Source: Candidatus Zixiibacteriota bacterium
Lineage (GTDB): Bacteria; RBG-13-66-14; B26-G2; WVWN01
Reading direction: 5' to 3'
Length of the DNA stretch: 34,006 bases
NCBI GenBank assembly: GCA_011773985.1
Contig: WVWN01000062.1
Span: 76,109 to 110,114 of the forward strand
Positions 8,889 through 17,392 of the stretch are shown piece by piece. Each line of letters starts with the position of its first letter. Position 1 is the first letter of the stretch. The notes below the pieces were generated by a model. It did no database searches and was not told the DNA's origin. It was given only the letters and a program-made list of their open reading frames with translations. Both the position numbers and the translations under genes were made by a program.

Positions 8889-8913
8889 AAAAACCCCGCC
8901 CCTCCGGGCAGGG
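8889..8913 (-). terminator. Intrinsic terminator after the 42-aa protein gene, directly before the 1287-aa gene
   Basis: On the minus strand CCCTGCCC (8913-8906), loop GGAG, GGGCGGGG (8901-8894) and T5 (8893-8889). The start codon of the next gene is 14 nt after the T tract. A second short hairpin (CCGGC/GCCGG, 8922-8934) precedes it. Confidence 0.8.
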
Positions 8914-8958
8914 TAGCGGCGCCGGCCTCGCCGGATGCTATGCCTCACGCTTCTGGGA

Positions 8959-9087
8959 TTACCGTATCTCGGTATACTTCGCCTTGATAGCACCAAGCGA
9001 TTTATAAGTCACCGTTGCGGCTATTACCAAGCCCGCGAGGGCCGACAACATAATCGCGATTATCACGGTAGCGAGTTTCTTATTCAT
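8959..9087 (-). CDS. Small membrane protein, 42 aa
   Basis: A short reading frame starting at ATG 9087 with a very strong Shine-Dalgarno (GGAGGTGA, about 3 nt upstream). It encodes a lysine-flanked N terminus (MNKKL), one hydrophobic helix of about 20 residues (TVIIAIMLSALAGLVIAATV) and a short polar tail ending KAKYTEIR. This predicts a single-span inner-membrane protein with a short charged tail. It follows the glycosyltransferase gene by 58 nt on the same strand and ends before a clean terminator, so it is probably the last gene of the 16161-to-8959 operon or separately transcribed. I recognise no family. The antisense reading frame over the same bases lacks comparable signals. Confidence 0.75.
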   Translation of the reverse strand: MNKKLATVIIAIMLSALAGLVIAATVTYKSLGAIKAKYTEIR

Positions 9088-9145
9088 GCGTCACCTCCGA
9101 GCGAACCTCGGTATTAGTACGTACCCCTAACCCCCAGTTACAATT

Positions 9146-10351
9146 TTAAAATATTTTAGCCCTCCCTGCAAGTCTTTTTCGTCTCTCGACGGCTTCGAGC
9201 AGGTATCCCTCGAGCACTTCGCAGTGGCGCCGCCAACCGAATCTCTTTTTTACCGTCGCCTCGGCGTAAGATGACATGTCCTGCCGCCGCGCGCCCTCGG
9301 CCAGGGCCGCCAAACGTTCCGCGAACGCGCCCGCGTCGCCGGCCGGCACGAGGTAACCCGAGCGTCCCTCTTCCACCATATCGCTCAGGACCTCGTAGCG
9401 GCTCGTCACGACGGGAAGGCCGCTCGCCAGACACTCCAGGACCTTGGTCGGCGCCCAGAAGAAACCGAACTCTTGAAGCGGTGGATAGTACGCGTCGTTG
9501 AACGGCGCCACGCCCGCGTCCGCCGCGGCCATGACGTACGGCAGCTCGCTGTGTCGCCGCCAACCGAGGAAATGAACCGCGTCCGCGACGCCGAGCCTCT
9601 CTACCTCGGCCTCCACGTCGGCCCGCTCCTCGCCGTCGCCTACCACCCAGAATATGGCCTCGGGCCGTACCTTTACCGTCCGGACGATTATCGCCGGGAG
9701 CTCGCGCGCGCCTTGCCAGGGTCGGAAAGAGCCGACGAACAGAACGACGAATCGCCCTTGGCCCGCGAACTTCTCGCGAAACGATTTGGCGCGTCGCGTG
9801 TCGGCGAGGGTGGAAGCGAACTGCTCTTCGTTCACGCCCCAGATGATTTTGCGGGCCCTTCCCCGGGCGACCGGGCGGACGATGTTGACGTTGGGGGCGC
9901 AAGCGCCGTCGGCGCGGGCGAACTGCCGGTCGACCCACCATTCCAAGATTTTCGCCCGGTACGTGCCGGTTAGGTTCCACCGGTACGTGATCTCTTCAAC
10001 GTGGGGGCCGTTAACTTCAAGGTAATAGGGGAGGCCTTTTGCCGCGGCTAAGAGATAGCCGAGGCCGTTGAGCGTCAAGTAACGTTCCATCACTACGTCC
10101 CAACGCCGCGGCCACAGCCGCGCGAGTAGGGGGCCCGCGCGTAGGTTGCACTTGACGCCCGCGAGGCGGGACCGCCTCCGGAAAATAGAGATGCCCTCGC
10201 GCTTTTCGTAGGCCGCGAGCCCGGGCGCCCCGGCCGCTACCAACGTCACGTCGTGGCCCCGCCGCGCTAAGCCTCGCGCAACTTCCCAGGTATGGACCGC
10301 GCCCGCGTGTGAGGCCGGCACGTCCTCGTTGGAAAAGTATAGTATCCTCAA
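9146..10351 (-). CDS. GT4-type glycosyltransferase
   Basis: 401 residues with the GT-B fold pattern: N-terminal MRILYFSNEDVPASHAGAVH, a nucleotide-binding C-terminal half with VLFVGSFRPWQG, WVVGDGEER, FLGWRRHSELP and the donor-site segment PTKVLECLASGLPVV (Glu306), followed by GYLVPAGD. GT4 enzymes transfer sugars from activated nucleotides to lipid-linked or surface acceptors with retention of configuration. The start is TTG at 10351, overlapping the TGA stop of the upstream gene in the string TTGA, so it is translationally coupled. The upstream Shine-Dalgarno is only AGG. It is the fourth gene of the minus-strand glycan operon and is likely cytoplasmic, supplying a glycosyl step for the membrane enzymes encoded upstream. 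The acceptor and the sugar cannot be told from sequence. Confidence 0.88.
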   Translation of the reverse strand: MRILYFSNEDVPASHAGAVHTWEVARGLARRGHDVTLVAAGAPGLAAYEKREGISIFRRRSRLAGVKCNLRAGPLLARLWPRRWDVVMERYLTLNGLGYLLAAAKGLPYYLEVNGPHVEEITYRWNLTGTYRAKILEWWVDRQFARADGACAPNVNIVRPVARGRARKIIWGVNEEQFASTLADTRRAKSFREKFAGQGRFVVLFVGSFRPWQGARELPAIIVRTVKVRPEAIFWVVGDGEERADVEAEVERLGVADAVHFLGWRRHSELPYVMAAADAGVAPFNDAYYPPLQEFGFFWAPTKVLECLASGLPVVTSRYEVLSDMVEEGRSGYLVPAGDAGAFAERLAALAEGARRQDMSSYAEATVKKRFGWRRHCEVLEGYLLEAVERRKRLAGRAKIF

Positions 10352-11961
10352 TTTAACCTGTAAATTTTGACCGTCGGCCCCGGACGGCCGCTACCGGAAA
10401 ACTCCTTTACCAAAACGCCTCTCGTACTTAAAAATTCCGAATACTCTTCGTGCCAGGGCTCGAGCGGTACGCCGTAAGGCGTCACTTGTTCGGCGTAGAA
10501 GTCGCGGTCGTCGGCGAGCGCTAGCACCGCGTACGCCGGCGTGGGCGCGTCTCCGAAATCGCCCAACTCGGCGACGAGGTAGATTTCGTACGTCGGATGC
10601 CCGAACGGGTATTTCAGTTGCCGCAATTGATAAGTGTGCCTTCCCGGCGAGCCGCCCCCGGCGACGCGATAATATTTAACCAAACGCTCGAGCGCGCGTT
10701 TGGTCGGCCACAACGGCGGCCCGTCGACGTCGGGCGGGACCGCCTCGGCTATTATTTTTGCGCCCGGCGGGACTTCCGCGGCTACGTACCTGGCCGCGGC
10801 CGTTCGCGCGTCCTCTCGCCAGGCCCAAATCACGTGGCCGACGTCGAGCGCGAGCGCGGCGCCCCAAAGGCCCGCGAGGCCCCAAGTTGCCCATACGCGT
10901 AGCGCCCGGCGCCGGAAATTTAGAATCATTGAGACCCCGGCGCCCGCGGCCAAGGCCAACGGCGGCACGAGCGGTAAAAGATGTTTGGGCGGCATAGGCC
11001 TGATCAAAGCTAAGACCACGAACGGCGCCGCGGCCAACGCGACCATGAGCGCGTGCCGGCCAGGGCGCCATATCAGCGAGGCGGCGCCCACGATAGCTAT
11101 CGCCGTTAGCGGCCAGCCGACCGCGGTGGGAAACGTCGTTCCAAGTAAGTACAGGGGAACGGGGGAAAAATAGGGCATCCCCGGACGCCGGATAATGGAA
11201 GCCAGGTCCGCTCCGAAAGACCGCACGTCGAGAACCGCGAAGGGGCAGGCGAGGACGAAAGCGCCGGCGGCGGCCGCGGCCGCGATAACCAGCGGTTTTA
11301 TCCTTCCGCGACCGGGGGCGGCCGCCAGCAGCGCGCACGCCGCGAGCGCCGGCGCATAAAACAGAACGTGGTATTTCGCCGCGGCGCCCAGGCCGAGGGT
11401 AGCTCCCGCCGCTACGAAGTAACGCAATTTTGGCTCGTTGACGTATTTCGACGCGAGGGCCAACGATGCCGTTCCCAAAGCGACCGCGGCCATATCCGGG
11501 AGGGCCGCAGCGCTCGCCTTGACCGCGGCCGGCGCCAAGGTTACGAACGCCGCCGCGCCGAAACCGGCCGCGGCGCCGAACGACTCGCGCGCCCACCGGC
11601 CCGCCATAACGACCGTGAAGACGCCGAACGCCGACGATATCGCTCGGCCGATAAAATAAAACGTGCCGGGGTTTCGCCAGTAGAGGTCGGCGAAGGCCGC
11701 GGCGTCGCGGACCAAACCTGCCACCTTCGCGACGACGAAGTACGCGGCGAAGCCTAAAAAGTTTAAATAAATTACGAGCGTGCCCGGCCAGGTGAAGAGG
11801 CCTGGGTTGAGTTCGCCGGCGCCGACGCGAAGGGCCCGTTCGACTACCTGGAATTCGTCGGCCTGGTAATGGTAGGGAAGTTGGGCGCCTCCCAACGTAA
11901 GGCGGAGCGCCAACGCGGCCGCGGCAATCCCGAGCCACGTCCATTTATTCGCTTTGAGCAT
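10348..11961 (-). CDS. GT39/ArnT-like polytopic membrane glycosyltransferase (GT-C)
   Basis: 537 residues with about a dozen hydrophobic helices. The first periplasmic loop carries the acidic pair of PMT/ArnT-type enzymes (QADEF, Asp35-Glu36) right after the first membrane helix, and the usual helix-loop pattern follows. GT-C enzymes use polyprenyl-phosphate sugars and act on the periplasmic face. A soluble C-terminal stretch (from about residue 390) contains the TYQLRQLKYPFG segment and ends KIYRLN. The start ATG at 11961 lies inside the 3' end of the YfhO-like gene (17-bp overlap), and its stop overlaps the start of the GT4 gene. This tight coupling suggests a joint pathway. The fold is confident; donor and acceptor are unknown. 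Confidence 0.82.
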   Translation of the reverse strand: MLKANKWTWLGIAAAALALRLTLGGAQLPYHYQADEFQVVERALRVGAGELNPGLFTWPGTLVIYLNFLGFAAYFVVAKVAGLVRDAAAFADLYWRNPGTFYFIGRAISSAFGVFTVVMAGRWARESFGAAAGFGAAAFVTLAPAAVKASAAALPDMAAVALGTASLALASKYVNEPKLRYFVAAGATLGLGAAAKYHVLFYAPALAACALLAAAPGRGRIKPLVIAAAAAAGAFVLACPFAVLDVRSFGADLASIIRRPGMPYFSPVPLYLLGTTFPTAVGWPLTAIAIVGAASLIWRPGRHALMVALAAAPFVVLALIRPMPPKHLLPLVPPLALAAGAGVSMILNFRRRALRVWATWGLAGLWGAALALDVGHVIWAWREDARTAAARYVAAEVPPGAKIIAEAVPPDVDGPPLWPTKRALERLVKYYRVAGGGSPGRHTYQLRQLKYPFGHPTYEIYLVAELGDFGDAPTPAYAVLALADDRDFYAEQVTPYGVPLEPWHEEYSEFLSTRGVLVKEFSGSGRPGPTVKIYRLN

Positions 11962-14347
11962 TCTTACGTTTCCGGCGGCGCAGCGTTATCGCGGCGAGCG
12001 CGGCCAGCACGCCACACCAGCCCGCGAGCGACGTCACAAGGCCGAACGCAAAGGAGGCCGGTTTGAAACGGAACGTTACGTCGTGGCGCCCCGGCGGAAC
12101 TACGACGGCACGTGATATCACGTTGGCACGATAAATCTTCGTAGCGCGGCCTTCGACCCTCGCCTCCCACCCGGGGTAGTAAAGTTCGTCGAGTAGCAGC
12201 AACGACGGCCCGTTTACGCGGCAGCTAGCGGCCAGCGGCGTAGCGTGCGCGACGTCGACCGCGGCGGACGGCGCCGGGCCCGCCTCGAGCCCTTCCGCTT
12301 TTTCGAAGAGGACCGCTTGGCCGGCGGGGTCGAACGCGTCGCCCTGCATAATGTCCAGCGCGTCGGCGTCGTCTTGGGCGAGATGGTATTCGGCGATTGC
12401 GCGCGCGCGCGGCGCTGCCGTGGCGTCCTCGTAAACGAAGTAAGGCGGCACTCGCGCGACGCACGCCGCCCCCTCTCCAAACCAGGGGTTAAGGCGAACG
12501 TAATATTTTATGCCGTACGTCCGGAAAAGCTTCGTCGGCGGTACGGTCGGCCTCGTAAAACGCCTCCCGCCCGGGTCGGGCGTGGTCGTGTACAAGTCTT
12601 CGAGCTCTTCGAAGACGGCGACCGCGGCCGCGGGCCTGAGCGACCCTCGCGGCACGAGCAAATCGTAGCCCCAGATGGCGTGGGTATTTTCGTGGATAAG
12701 GCCGAGGCCGAGTTGCTTGTTCGGCCCGAGGGAGAAGCCGTTGGAATAAATCCGGACGCCGTTCAAAGGGCCGAGGGCGGCGGCAGCCGGCGGCGGCCGG
12801 TTAACAAAGGAAGCACGGACCGTTGGGTTAAGGCCGTGGGCGTATCGGTAAAGGTCCGCCGCGGTTAACGCGATTATTACGCACGGCGCCGCGACCGCGG
12901 CGGCCCGGTTGCGACGCGCGCCCCAAAAGATGACGACCGCGGCGCCCAGCATGCCGAACTGAAACCAGGTCGCGCGGTTCCGGAGTCCGGCCGCGGAGGC
13001 CGCGTTGCGGAATATTAACTTGCTCCGCGCGGCGTAGTATTTCCGCACCGCGTCGGCGTCGCCGTAACTCGCCGCTACGACCTCGGCCTTGGCCGCGGCC
13101 CTTTTATCTACGGCGGCCTTGAATTGCGGGAGCGCGAGCCTGAAGGCGAGCACGACCGCGGCCGCGCCCAACGCGACGGCCAGCGCCGTTGACGCGAACG
13201 CGCGACTGCGCGACGCGACAAAGTAATCCAGGCCGTCGCCCGCGGCCACGGCGAGGGCGAACGTCGCGTATAACAGAAGGCGGCCCGGGGCCCGGAACAA
13301 GCCGAAGGGCGGGATTATTTTGTAAACCTTAAAGAGGGGCGTGTACGTGCCGCAGGCGAAAGCCGCGGCTAATAAAAGTAGCGCCAGGAAAAACCAGCGG
13401 CGTCTCTTCGCCGCGCCGATAACGGCGAGCAGGAACGGGAACAGGCCCAAGTAGAAGGCCGATTCTATAAACGAACTCCTTCCCCAATAATTGTTTACTT
13501 GCGCCTCGCCCAGCGGCGCGAAAGCGGGGTGGGGCGCGCGGCCGAACAGGTCCGGAAGTACGAGTTGTAAATATTGGGGCGGCCAAAAGGAGTACTCGCC
13601 GGCGCGCGTTTCCGACGCCCGTTCGCTCAGGCGCCAAAGCTCGTACGTGGGGATTAACTGAGCCGCGGCGAGGATTAAGGGCAGGACGCCGAAGGCCAAT
13701 AAGGCCACCGCGGCGTTTTTCCTGGGGCGGGCGTAGAGCGCGGCGTAGGCCGCGGCGGCGACGACGGCGTAGCTCGCGAGTTGGAACTGGCCGGCGAGTA
13801 ACGCGAGCGCGCCCCCCGCGGCGCCCGCGAGCGCGTACCTGACGTCCGCCGTTTTGACGAAGCGCCCCGCCAACCACAACAAGCCCGCGAGCCAAACGCC
13901 GTTCGTTACTATCGTATAGATGCCCAGGCGGGCGAGGAAGAAGCCGCTCAGACCGAACGCCGGCGCGGCGAGCGTCGCCGCGAGTCTGCTCTGGCCCAGG
14001 TCGCGGCAGAATAAATAAGTGAATATCAGGCCGGCGTAAATATGAACGAGGAGGAAGAGATTCGAGGCCGGCGCGGGCGCCAGTATCGAGAAGAGTAAAA
14101 TCGCGAGCGGGTGGGCGAAAGCTCCCTGGCCTTCGGCGAAGAGGGGCGAGTTCAGGTGGGTGGACCAGAGGGGGAAATAGCCGCGGTGCAGCGCTCGCGA
14201 CAACTCGAGCTGGGCCGGGTAAGAAAAAGTTAGAGTGTCCTTCGCCGCCGGCAAGTAGGCGAGCGATACGAGCTTGGGGAAGAAAATTATGACGAGCGCG
14301 CCGAGGAAGAGGGGCGGTGCGATACGTCGGACGTTAAGCCGTTCCAC
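11945..14347 (-). CDS. YfhO-family polytopic membrane protein
   Basis: 800 residues from a GTG start. It has many membrane helices over the first ~480 residues, with the early loop pattern AKDTLTFSYPAQLELSRAL and YFPLWSTHLNSPLFAEGQGA, a large extracytoplasmic domain, then the diagnostic C-terminal motif ELYYPGWEARV followed by VPPGRHDVTFRFKP, a last helix and a basic tail (RRRKRKNAQSE). YfhO proteins are GT-C-like; in Bacillus and Listeria they are linked to glycosylation of lipoteichoic or wall teichoic acids. The gene starts 8 nt after the sulfatase-like gene and overlaps the GT39-like gene by 17 bp. No clear Shine-Dalgarno is seen, so it probably depends on coupling. A role in decorating a surface polymer or lipid-linked glycan is inferred from the family and neighbours. 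Confidence 0.85.
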   Translation of the reverse strand: MERLNVRRIAPPLFLGALVIIFFPKLVSLAYLPAAKDTLTFSYPAQLELSRALHRGYFPLWSTHLNSPLFAEGQGAFAHPLAILLFSILAPAPASNLFLLVHIYAGLIFTYLFCRDLGQSRLAATLAAPAFGLSGFFLARLGIYTIVTNGVWLAGLLWLAGRFVKTADVRYALAGAAGGALALLAGQFQLASYAVVAAAAYAALYARPRKNAAVALLAFGVLPLILAAAQLIPTYELWRLSERASETRAGEYSFWPPQYLQLVLPDLFGRAPHPAFAPLGEAQVNNYWGRSSFIESAFYLGLFPFLLAVIGAAKRRRWFFLALLLLAAAFACGTYTPLFKVYKIIPPFGLFRAPGRLLLYATFALAVAAGDGLDYFVASRSRAFASTALAVALGAAAVVLAFRLALPQFKAAVDKRAAAKAEVVAASYGDADAVRKYYAARSKLIFRNAASAAGLRNRATWFQFGMLGAAVVIFWGARRNRAAAVAAPCVIIALTAADLYRYAHGLNPTVRASFVNRPPPAAAALGPLNGVRIYSNGFSLGPNKQLGLGLIHENTHAIWGYDLLVPRGSLRPAAAVAVFEELEDLYTTTPDPGGRRFTRPTVPPTKLFRTYGIKYYVRLNPWFGEGAACVARVPPYFVYEDATAAPRARAIAEYHLAQDDADALDIMQGDAFDPAGQAVLFEKAEGLEAGPAPSAAVDVAHATPLAASCRVNGPSLLLLDELYYPGWEARVEGRATKIYRANVISRAVVVPPGRHDVTFRFKPASFAFGLVTSLAGWCGVLAALAAITLRRRKRKNAQSE

Positions 14348-14355
14348 GTTAATAA

Positions 14356-16161
14356 TTATTTAATATAACCCAAAGCCCTTAGTTTGTCCATAGTTTCGGA
14401 ATCTAATTCGCGGGCGGGGGGCGGCGACGGCTCGACGCCGGCGCGAACGGCCTCGAGGGCGACGCGCAGCTCGGCCACCCGGGCCGGCCTTTCCCGGGCC
14501 AAATCGTTCGTTTCCCCCGGGTCTTCCGCGAGGTCGTAATATTCTGCGCTCCCTTCGGCCCGGAGGATTATTTTTTCTTCCGGCGTCGCGAGCGCGTCCA
14601 GGCGGCCGACGGCGTCCCTATTCTTACGGAGGGGGTCGGGGACGCGTATGCAATAAGCGGGAGTCGCGTCTGCATTTCGGAATAGCGGCCGGCCGCGCAT
14701 GGTCCGCGGTACGGCTAAGCCGGCGAGGTCTAATGTCGTGGGCGCTACGTCGAGCGTGGTAACCTGAAGCGCGGGCTCGGGGAGCCGCGGCAAGCTTCCC
14801 CCCAAATCGCAGACTACGAACGGGACCTTAATTTCTTCGTCGTAAAGGCGGAAGCCGTGATATTTTGTGCCGTGTTCGCCGAAAGCTTCGCCGTGGTCGC
14901 CTACAATTAATACCAGCGTCCGCGGCGCCAAGGCCCTGCGCTCGAGCTCGCCCAGGAACCGGCCGATCTCGGCGTCCATAAACGCTATCTCGCCGTCGTA
15001 CAGGGCCGCGATGCGTTTCGGCAATTTCGGCCCCCCCTTGTCTTTGGCCCAGTTTTCGTTGATTCTCTTTTGTAGGGAACGGCTGCCGAGGCCGGGCCGG
15101 ACGTACCGCGCGGGCGGAAGGTAATCGTCGTGGGGGTCGAAGTAGTGCAGCCAGATGAAGAAGGGCCGGCGTCGAGGTTGCTTTAACCATCTTATCGCGG
15201 CCTCCGTAACCTCATCGGCCCGCCGTTCGCCGCAATTTTCGTCGAGGGCGAGCATCGAGAGTTTTTCCGCAAAGGCGAGCGGTATTAAAGGCGAGGCGTG
15301 GTAGCCTTCGCGGGGCGTTACGGCGTCGTCGTAATGCTCGAAGCCGCGGTCGAGGGCGGTGTTACGCGCCTGGACCGTGCTCGAGGCCACAAAGGCCGCG
15401 GTGGCGTAGCCGGCGTCGCGAAACTTCTCGGCCAAAGTGGGTACGTCGCCGCGGAGTCTCATGGCGTTGAGTAGGACGCCGGCCGTTTCCGGGTAAAGCG
15501 ACGTCATAATGGTCGCGTGGGAAGGTGCTGTCAAGGGCTCGAGGCACAGTGCCCGTTCGAACTTTGCGCCCCGCGCCGCCAGCCGGTCGAGGGTAGGGGT
15601 GCGCGCTTTGGGATATCCATAACAACCGAGGCGGTCCGCGCGCGTCGTATCAAGCGTGATGAGGAGGAAGTTGGCGCGGCCGGGCTCGCCGGGACGCGTT
15701 TGCTCGAGCACGGTGGATGCCGTGACGACGAGCAGTATGAGGGCGGCGGTTGCGGCCATTACGGTCGCGACGCGGCGCCGCCGGAGGACGTACGCCAACG
15801 AGGCGGCCGCGAAAGGCGCCGCCGAAGCGCCCGCGACGAGGGCCACGAGCCAGGATAGCCTGGCCACGGGGATGGCGCGGTAAATCGCGTACCATAGTAA
15901 GGGCGCCGAGATCGCAGCGTACGCCGCCGCGGTGGGCACCGCCTTTTCGTCTCGCGGGAGGCGCAACCCGCGAAGAAGTGCGGCGTAAAGCCAGAACAGC
16001 GCGACCGTAACCGCCCAGGCGACGAGGGCGTCCGCGACGGCGGTGCGCCAGGCCGGCGCGCGCAGGACCGGCAGGTTTCGAGCCAACTGCCAGGACGCCT
16101 CGACGCCGGCCCCTAATAAGGCCGCGGTAAAGGCCGTTTGTAGGAAGCGGCGGTTAAACAT
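14356..16161 (-). CDS. Membrane sulfatase-fold enzyme with Thr at the nucleophile position (LtaS/EptA-like chemistry possible)
   Basis: 601 residues: about five N-terminal membrane helices (to residue ~160), then an alkaline-phosphatase/sulfatase-superfamily domain. Metal-site motifs are LLITLDTTRADRLG (Asp171) and VGDHGEAFGEHG (Asp422-His423). Classical sulfatases need Cys or Ser in C/S-x-P-S-R for formylglycine. Here the sequence is LTAPSHAT with Thr211, so formylglycine cannot form. Thr nucleophiles are known in LtaS-type glycerol-phosphate and EptA-type phosphoethanolamine transferases, which also have five N-terminal helices. The C terminus has the sulfatase-like KIILRAEGSAEYYDLAEDPGETNDLA. 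It is first in a tight operon with YfhO-like, GT39-like and GT4 genes, suggesting surface-polymer modification. The start ATG is 14 nt behind the T tract of the preceding terminator. Confidence 0.83.
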   Translation of the reverse strand: MFNRRFLQTAFTAALLGAGVEASWQLARNLPVLRAPAWRTAVADALVAWAVTVALFWLYAALLRGLRLPRDEKAVPTAAAYAAISAPLLWYAIYRAIPVARLSWLVALVAGASAAPFAAASLAYVLRRRRVATVMAATAALILLVVTASTVLEQTRPGEPGRANFLLITLDTTRADRLGCYGYPKARTPTLDRLAARGAKFERALCLEPLTAPSHATIMTSLYPETAGVLLNAMRLRGDVPTLAEKFRDAGYATAAFVASSTVQARNTALDRGFEHYDDAVTPREGYHASPLIPLAFAEKLSMLALDENCGERRADEVTEAAIRWLKQPRRRPFFIWLHYFDPHDDYLPPARYVRPGLGSRSLQKRINENWAKDKGGPKLPKRIAALYDGEIAFMDAEIGRFLGELERRALAPRTLVLIVGDHGEAFGEHGTKYHGFRLYDEEIKVPFVVCDLGGSLPRLPEPALQVTTLDVAPTTLDLAGLAVPRTMRGRPLFRNADATPAYCIRVPDPLRKNRDAVGRLDALATPEEKIILRAEGSAEYYDLAEDPGETNDLARERPARVAELRVALEAVRAGVEPSPPPARELDSETMDKLRALGYIK

Positions 16162-16175
16162 AGAGATATTCGGAT

Positions 16176-16199
16176 AAAAAAAAACCTCCCCGAGGGAGG
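16176..16199 (-). terminator. Intrinsic terminator after the PH-domain gene
   Basis: On the minus strand CCTCCC (16199-16194), a 3-nt loop, GGGAGG (16190-16185) and T9 (16184-16176). The start codon of the sulfatase-fold gene follows after 14 nt. Confidence 0.85.
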
Positions 16200-16218
16200 C
16201 GGCTCCAAACGCCCGGGG

Positions 16219-16698
16219 TTAAAAGGCGCCGAGAGCAGTATCCCTGGCGAAGGTGACGATTTCGCCGAACGTGGCGTGGTCGGGAATTTTATGGCACATT
16301 ATCACGCCTACTTCCCGTTCGCCGTCTACCAATAACTGATCGCCGTATTCGGCCGTGGTTTCGACCCGTACGTCGCCGTATTTGTCGGTGGCCCGGTTGA
16401 GCAATTTAACGCCGACGATGTTTCTCAGCGGTACGTCAACGATATTGTGGTGGGGGTTGAATTGTTCGCGGATGAAACGTTCGTTGGTAATTATAAATCG
16501 GTTCCGCTTTTTACGCTTGAGGTACAGTGGCAAGAAGCCGAGGAGGCCGAGCAACGCGACCCACCAAATGTTCAGAACGATGGCCGCGGCGATCGCCAAT
16601 AAGATTATAACGGCCGTCAGGATTATCGTCCTGTATATGAACGAGACGTGCTCGAAAAATATCCTTTCTACCTGCTCGCCTTCGGTGCGTCTCGCCAT
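16219..16698 (-). CDS. Bacterial PH-domain membrane protein
   Basis: 159 residues. An N-terminal cytoplasmic stretch (MARRTEGEQVERIFFEHVSF) is followed by two adjacent membrane helices (about 22-65) and a bacterial PH-like domain with the usual LKRKKRNRFIITNERFI entry and repeated beta strands ending in MCHKIPDHATFGEIV. This is the YdbS/PH_2 type, of unknown molecular function. A longer frame opens upstream at 16758, but ATG 16698 is preferred: GGAGGT sits 4 nt before it, and the perfect promoter at 16750-16778 would start transcription near 16743, downstream of 16758. It is a single-gene unit between its own promoter and the terminator at 16176-16199. Confidence 0.8.
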   Translation of the reverse strand: MARRTEGEQVERIFFEHVSFIYRTIILTAVIILLAIAAAIVLNIWWVALLGLLGFLPLYLKRKKRNRFIITNERFIREQFNPHHNIVDVPLRNIVGVKLLNRATDKYGDVRVETTAEYGDQLLVDGEREVGVIMCHKIPDHATFGEIVTFARDTALGAF

Positions 16699-16749
16699 AC
16701 GACCTCCGTGGCCGGTCGACCGTCGTGCCGGAACGCCCTTTCCAACCAC

Positions 16750-16778
16750 ATTATACACGTTGCCCCTTTGGTTGTCAA
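16750..16778 (-). promoter_or_regulatory. Perfect-consensus sigma-70-type promoter of the PH-domain gene
   Basis: On the minus strand TTGACA (16778-16773), exactly 17 nt, TATAAT (16755-16750). It lies 18 bp past the stop codon of the upstream SurA-like gene, with no terminator between them. Confidence 0.85.
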
Positions 16779-16795
16779 GCTAAACTTAAAGGCTA

Positions 16796-17392
16796 TCATA
16801 TGTAGACCGCGACGGCGAGGTCGGCGCGGGCCTTGTTCCCCGCTTCTACCAAAAGCCGTCTTATTTCTTTTTTGACGTACCGGTAGAGGACCTCGTTTCG
16901 GTATTGCGGGTAAAGGCGCTCGAGCGCGGCGCGGTCGCGCGGCGGCCTCTTCATAAAAGCCGACGGCCGCGCCGCAAAGTAAGCGCGTAGGGCCCCTTCT
17001 TCAACGCGTATGCGCGGGTACACGTATAGGTCTATGAATTTCTTAATTACGACCTCTTCCTCCAAGTAGCGGCGTGAAAGGTCGCGGTCGATTTCCGGCG
17101 GCGGCCGGTGCGCCTTAGCCGCGAGGGTTGCCGCGCGCGACACCTCCTCCGCGGACGCCGCAAGCGCCTTGTTTTTGGCCAACGTCAAAATGATCTTCCG
17201 CTCCACCAGCGCCGTCACCGCTTCCCGTAAGGCCCCCCCTTCGGGGAAGTAACCGAGAGCTAACGTTACGTCGACGTCGGTAATAACCTCGCCCCCGACC
17301 GACGCGAGCGCCGTTCCCCATGATGGAGGGCACAAGGCCAACGACGCGATGGCCGTCCCGATGATTTTTCTCCAATACATTTTTATTCGCAT
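16796..17392 (-). CDS. Exported SurA-N-like chaperone domain protein without a PPIase domain
   Basis: 198 residues. The N-terminal signal peptide (KIIGTAIASLALCPPSWGTALA) is followed by ASVGGEVITDVDV and a helical region (VTALVERKIILTLAKNKA), the pattern of the SurA/PpiC N-terminal chaperone domain ('vdgevIt ... lve.kli..ea'). A helical C-terminal part (NEVLYRYVKKEIRRLL) completes a SurA-N-like lobe. There is no parvulin domain, so the protein should bind unfolded outer-membrane or secreted polypeptides rather than isomerise prolines. The start ATG at 17392 overlaps the last codons of the GHL10 gene. ATG 17380, 2 nt after that stop codon, is an equally possible start; neither has a clear Shine-Dalgarno. 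Co-transcription with the glycoside hydrolase is likely. The family call is moderate because these domains diverge strongly. Confidence 0.65.
   Translation of the reverse strand: MRIKMYWRKIIGTAIASLALCPPSWGTALASVGGEVITDVDVTLALGYFPEGGALREAVTALVERKIILTLAKNKALAASAEEVSRAATLAAKAHRPPPEIDRDLSRRYLEEEVVIKKFIDLYVYPRIRVEEGALRAYFAARPSAFMKRPPRDRAALERLYPQYRNEVLYRYVKKEIRRLLVEAGNKARADLAVAVYI

Noticed and set aside
16699-16758. Longer PH-domain protein starting at 16758
   Set aside because: The perfect promoter at 16750-16778 would start RNA inside or after this codon, while GGAGGT sits before ATG 16698.
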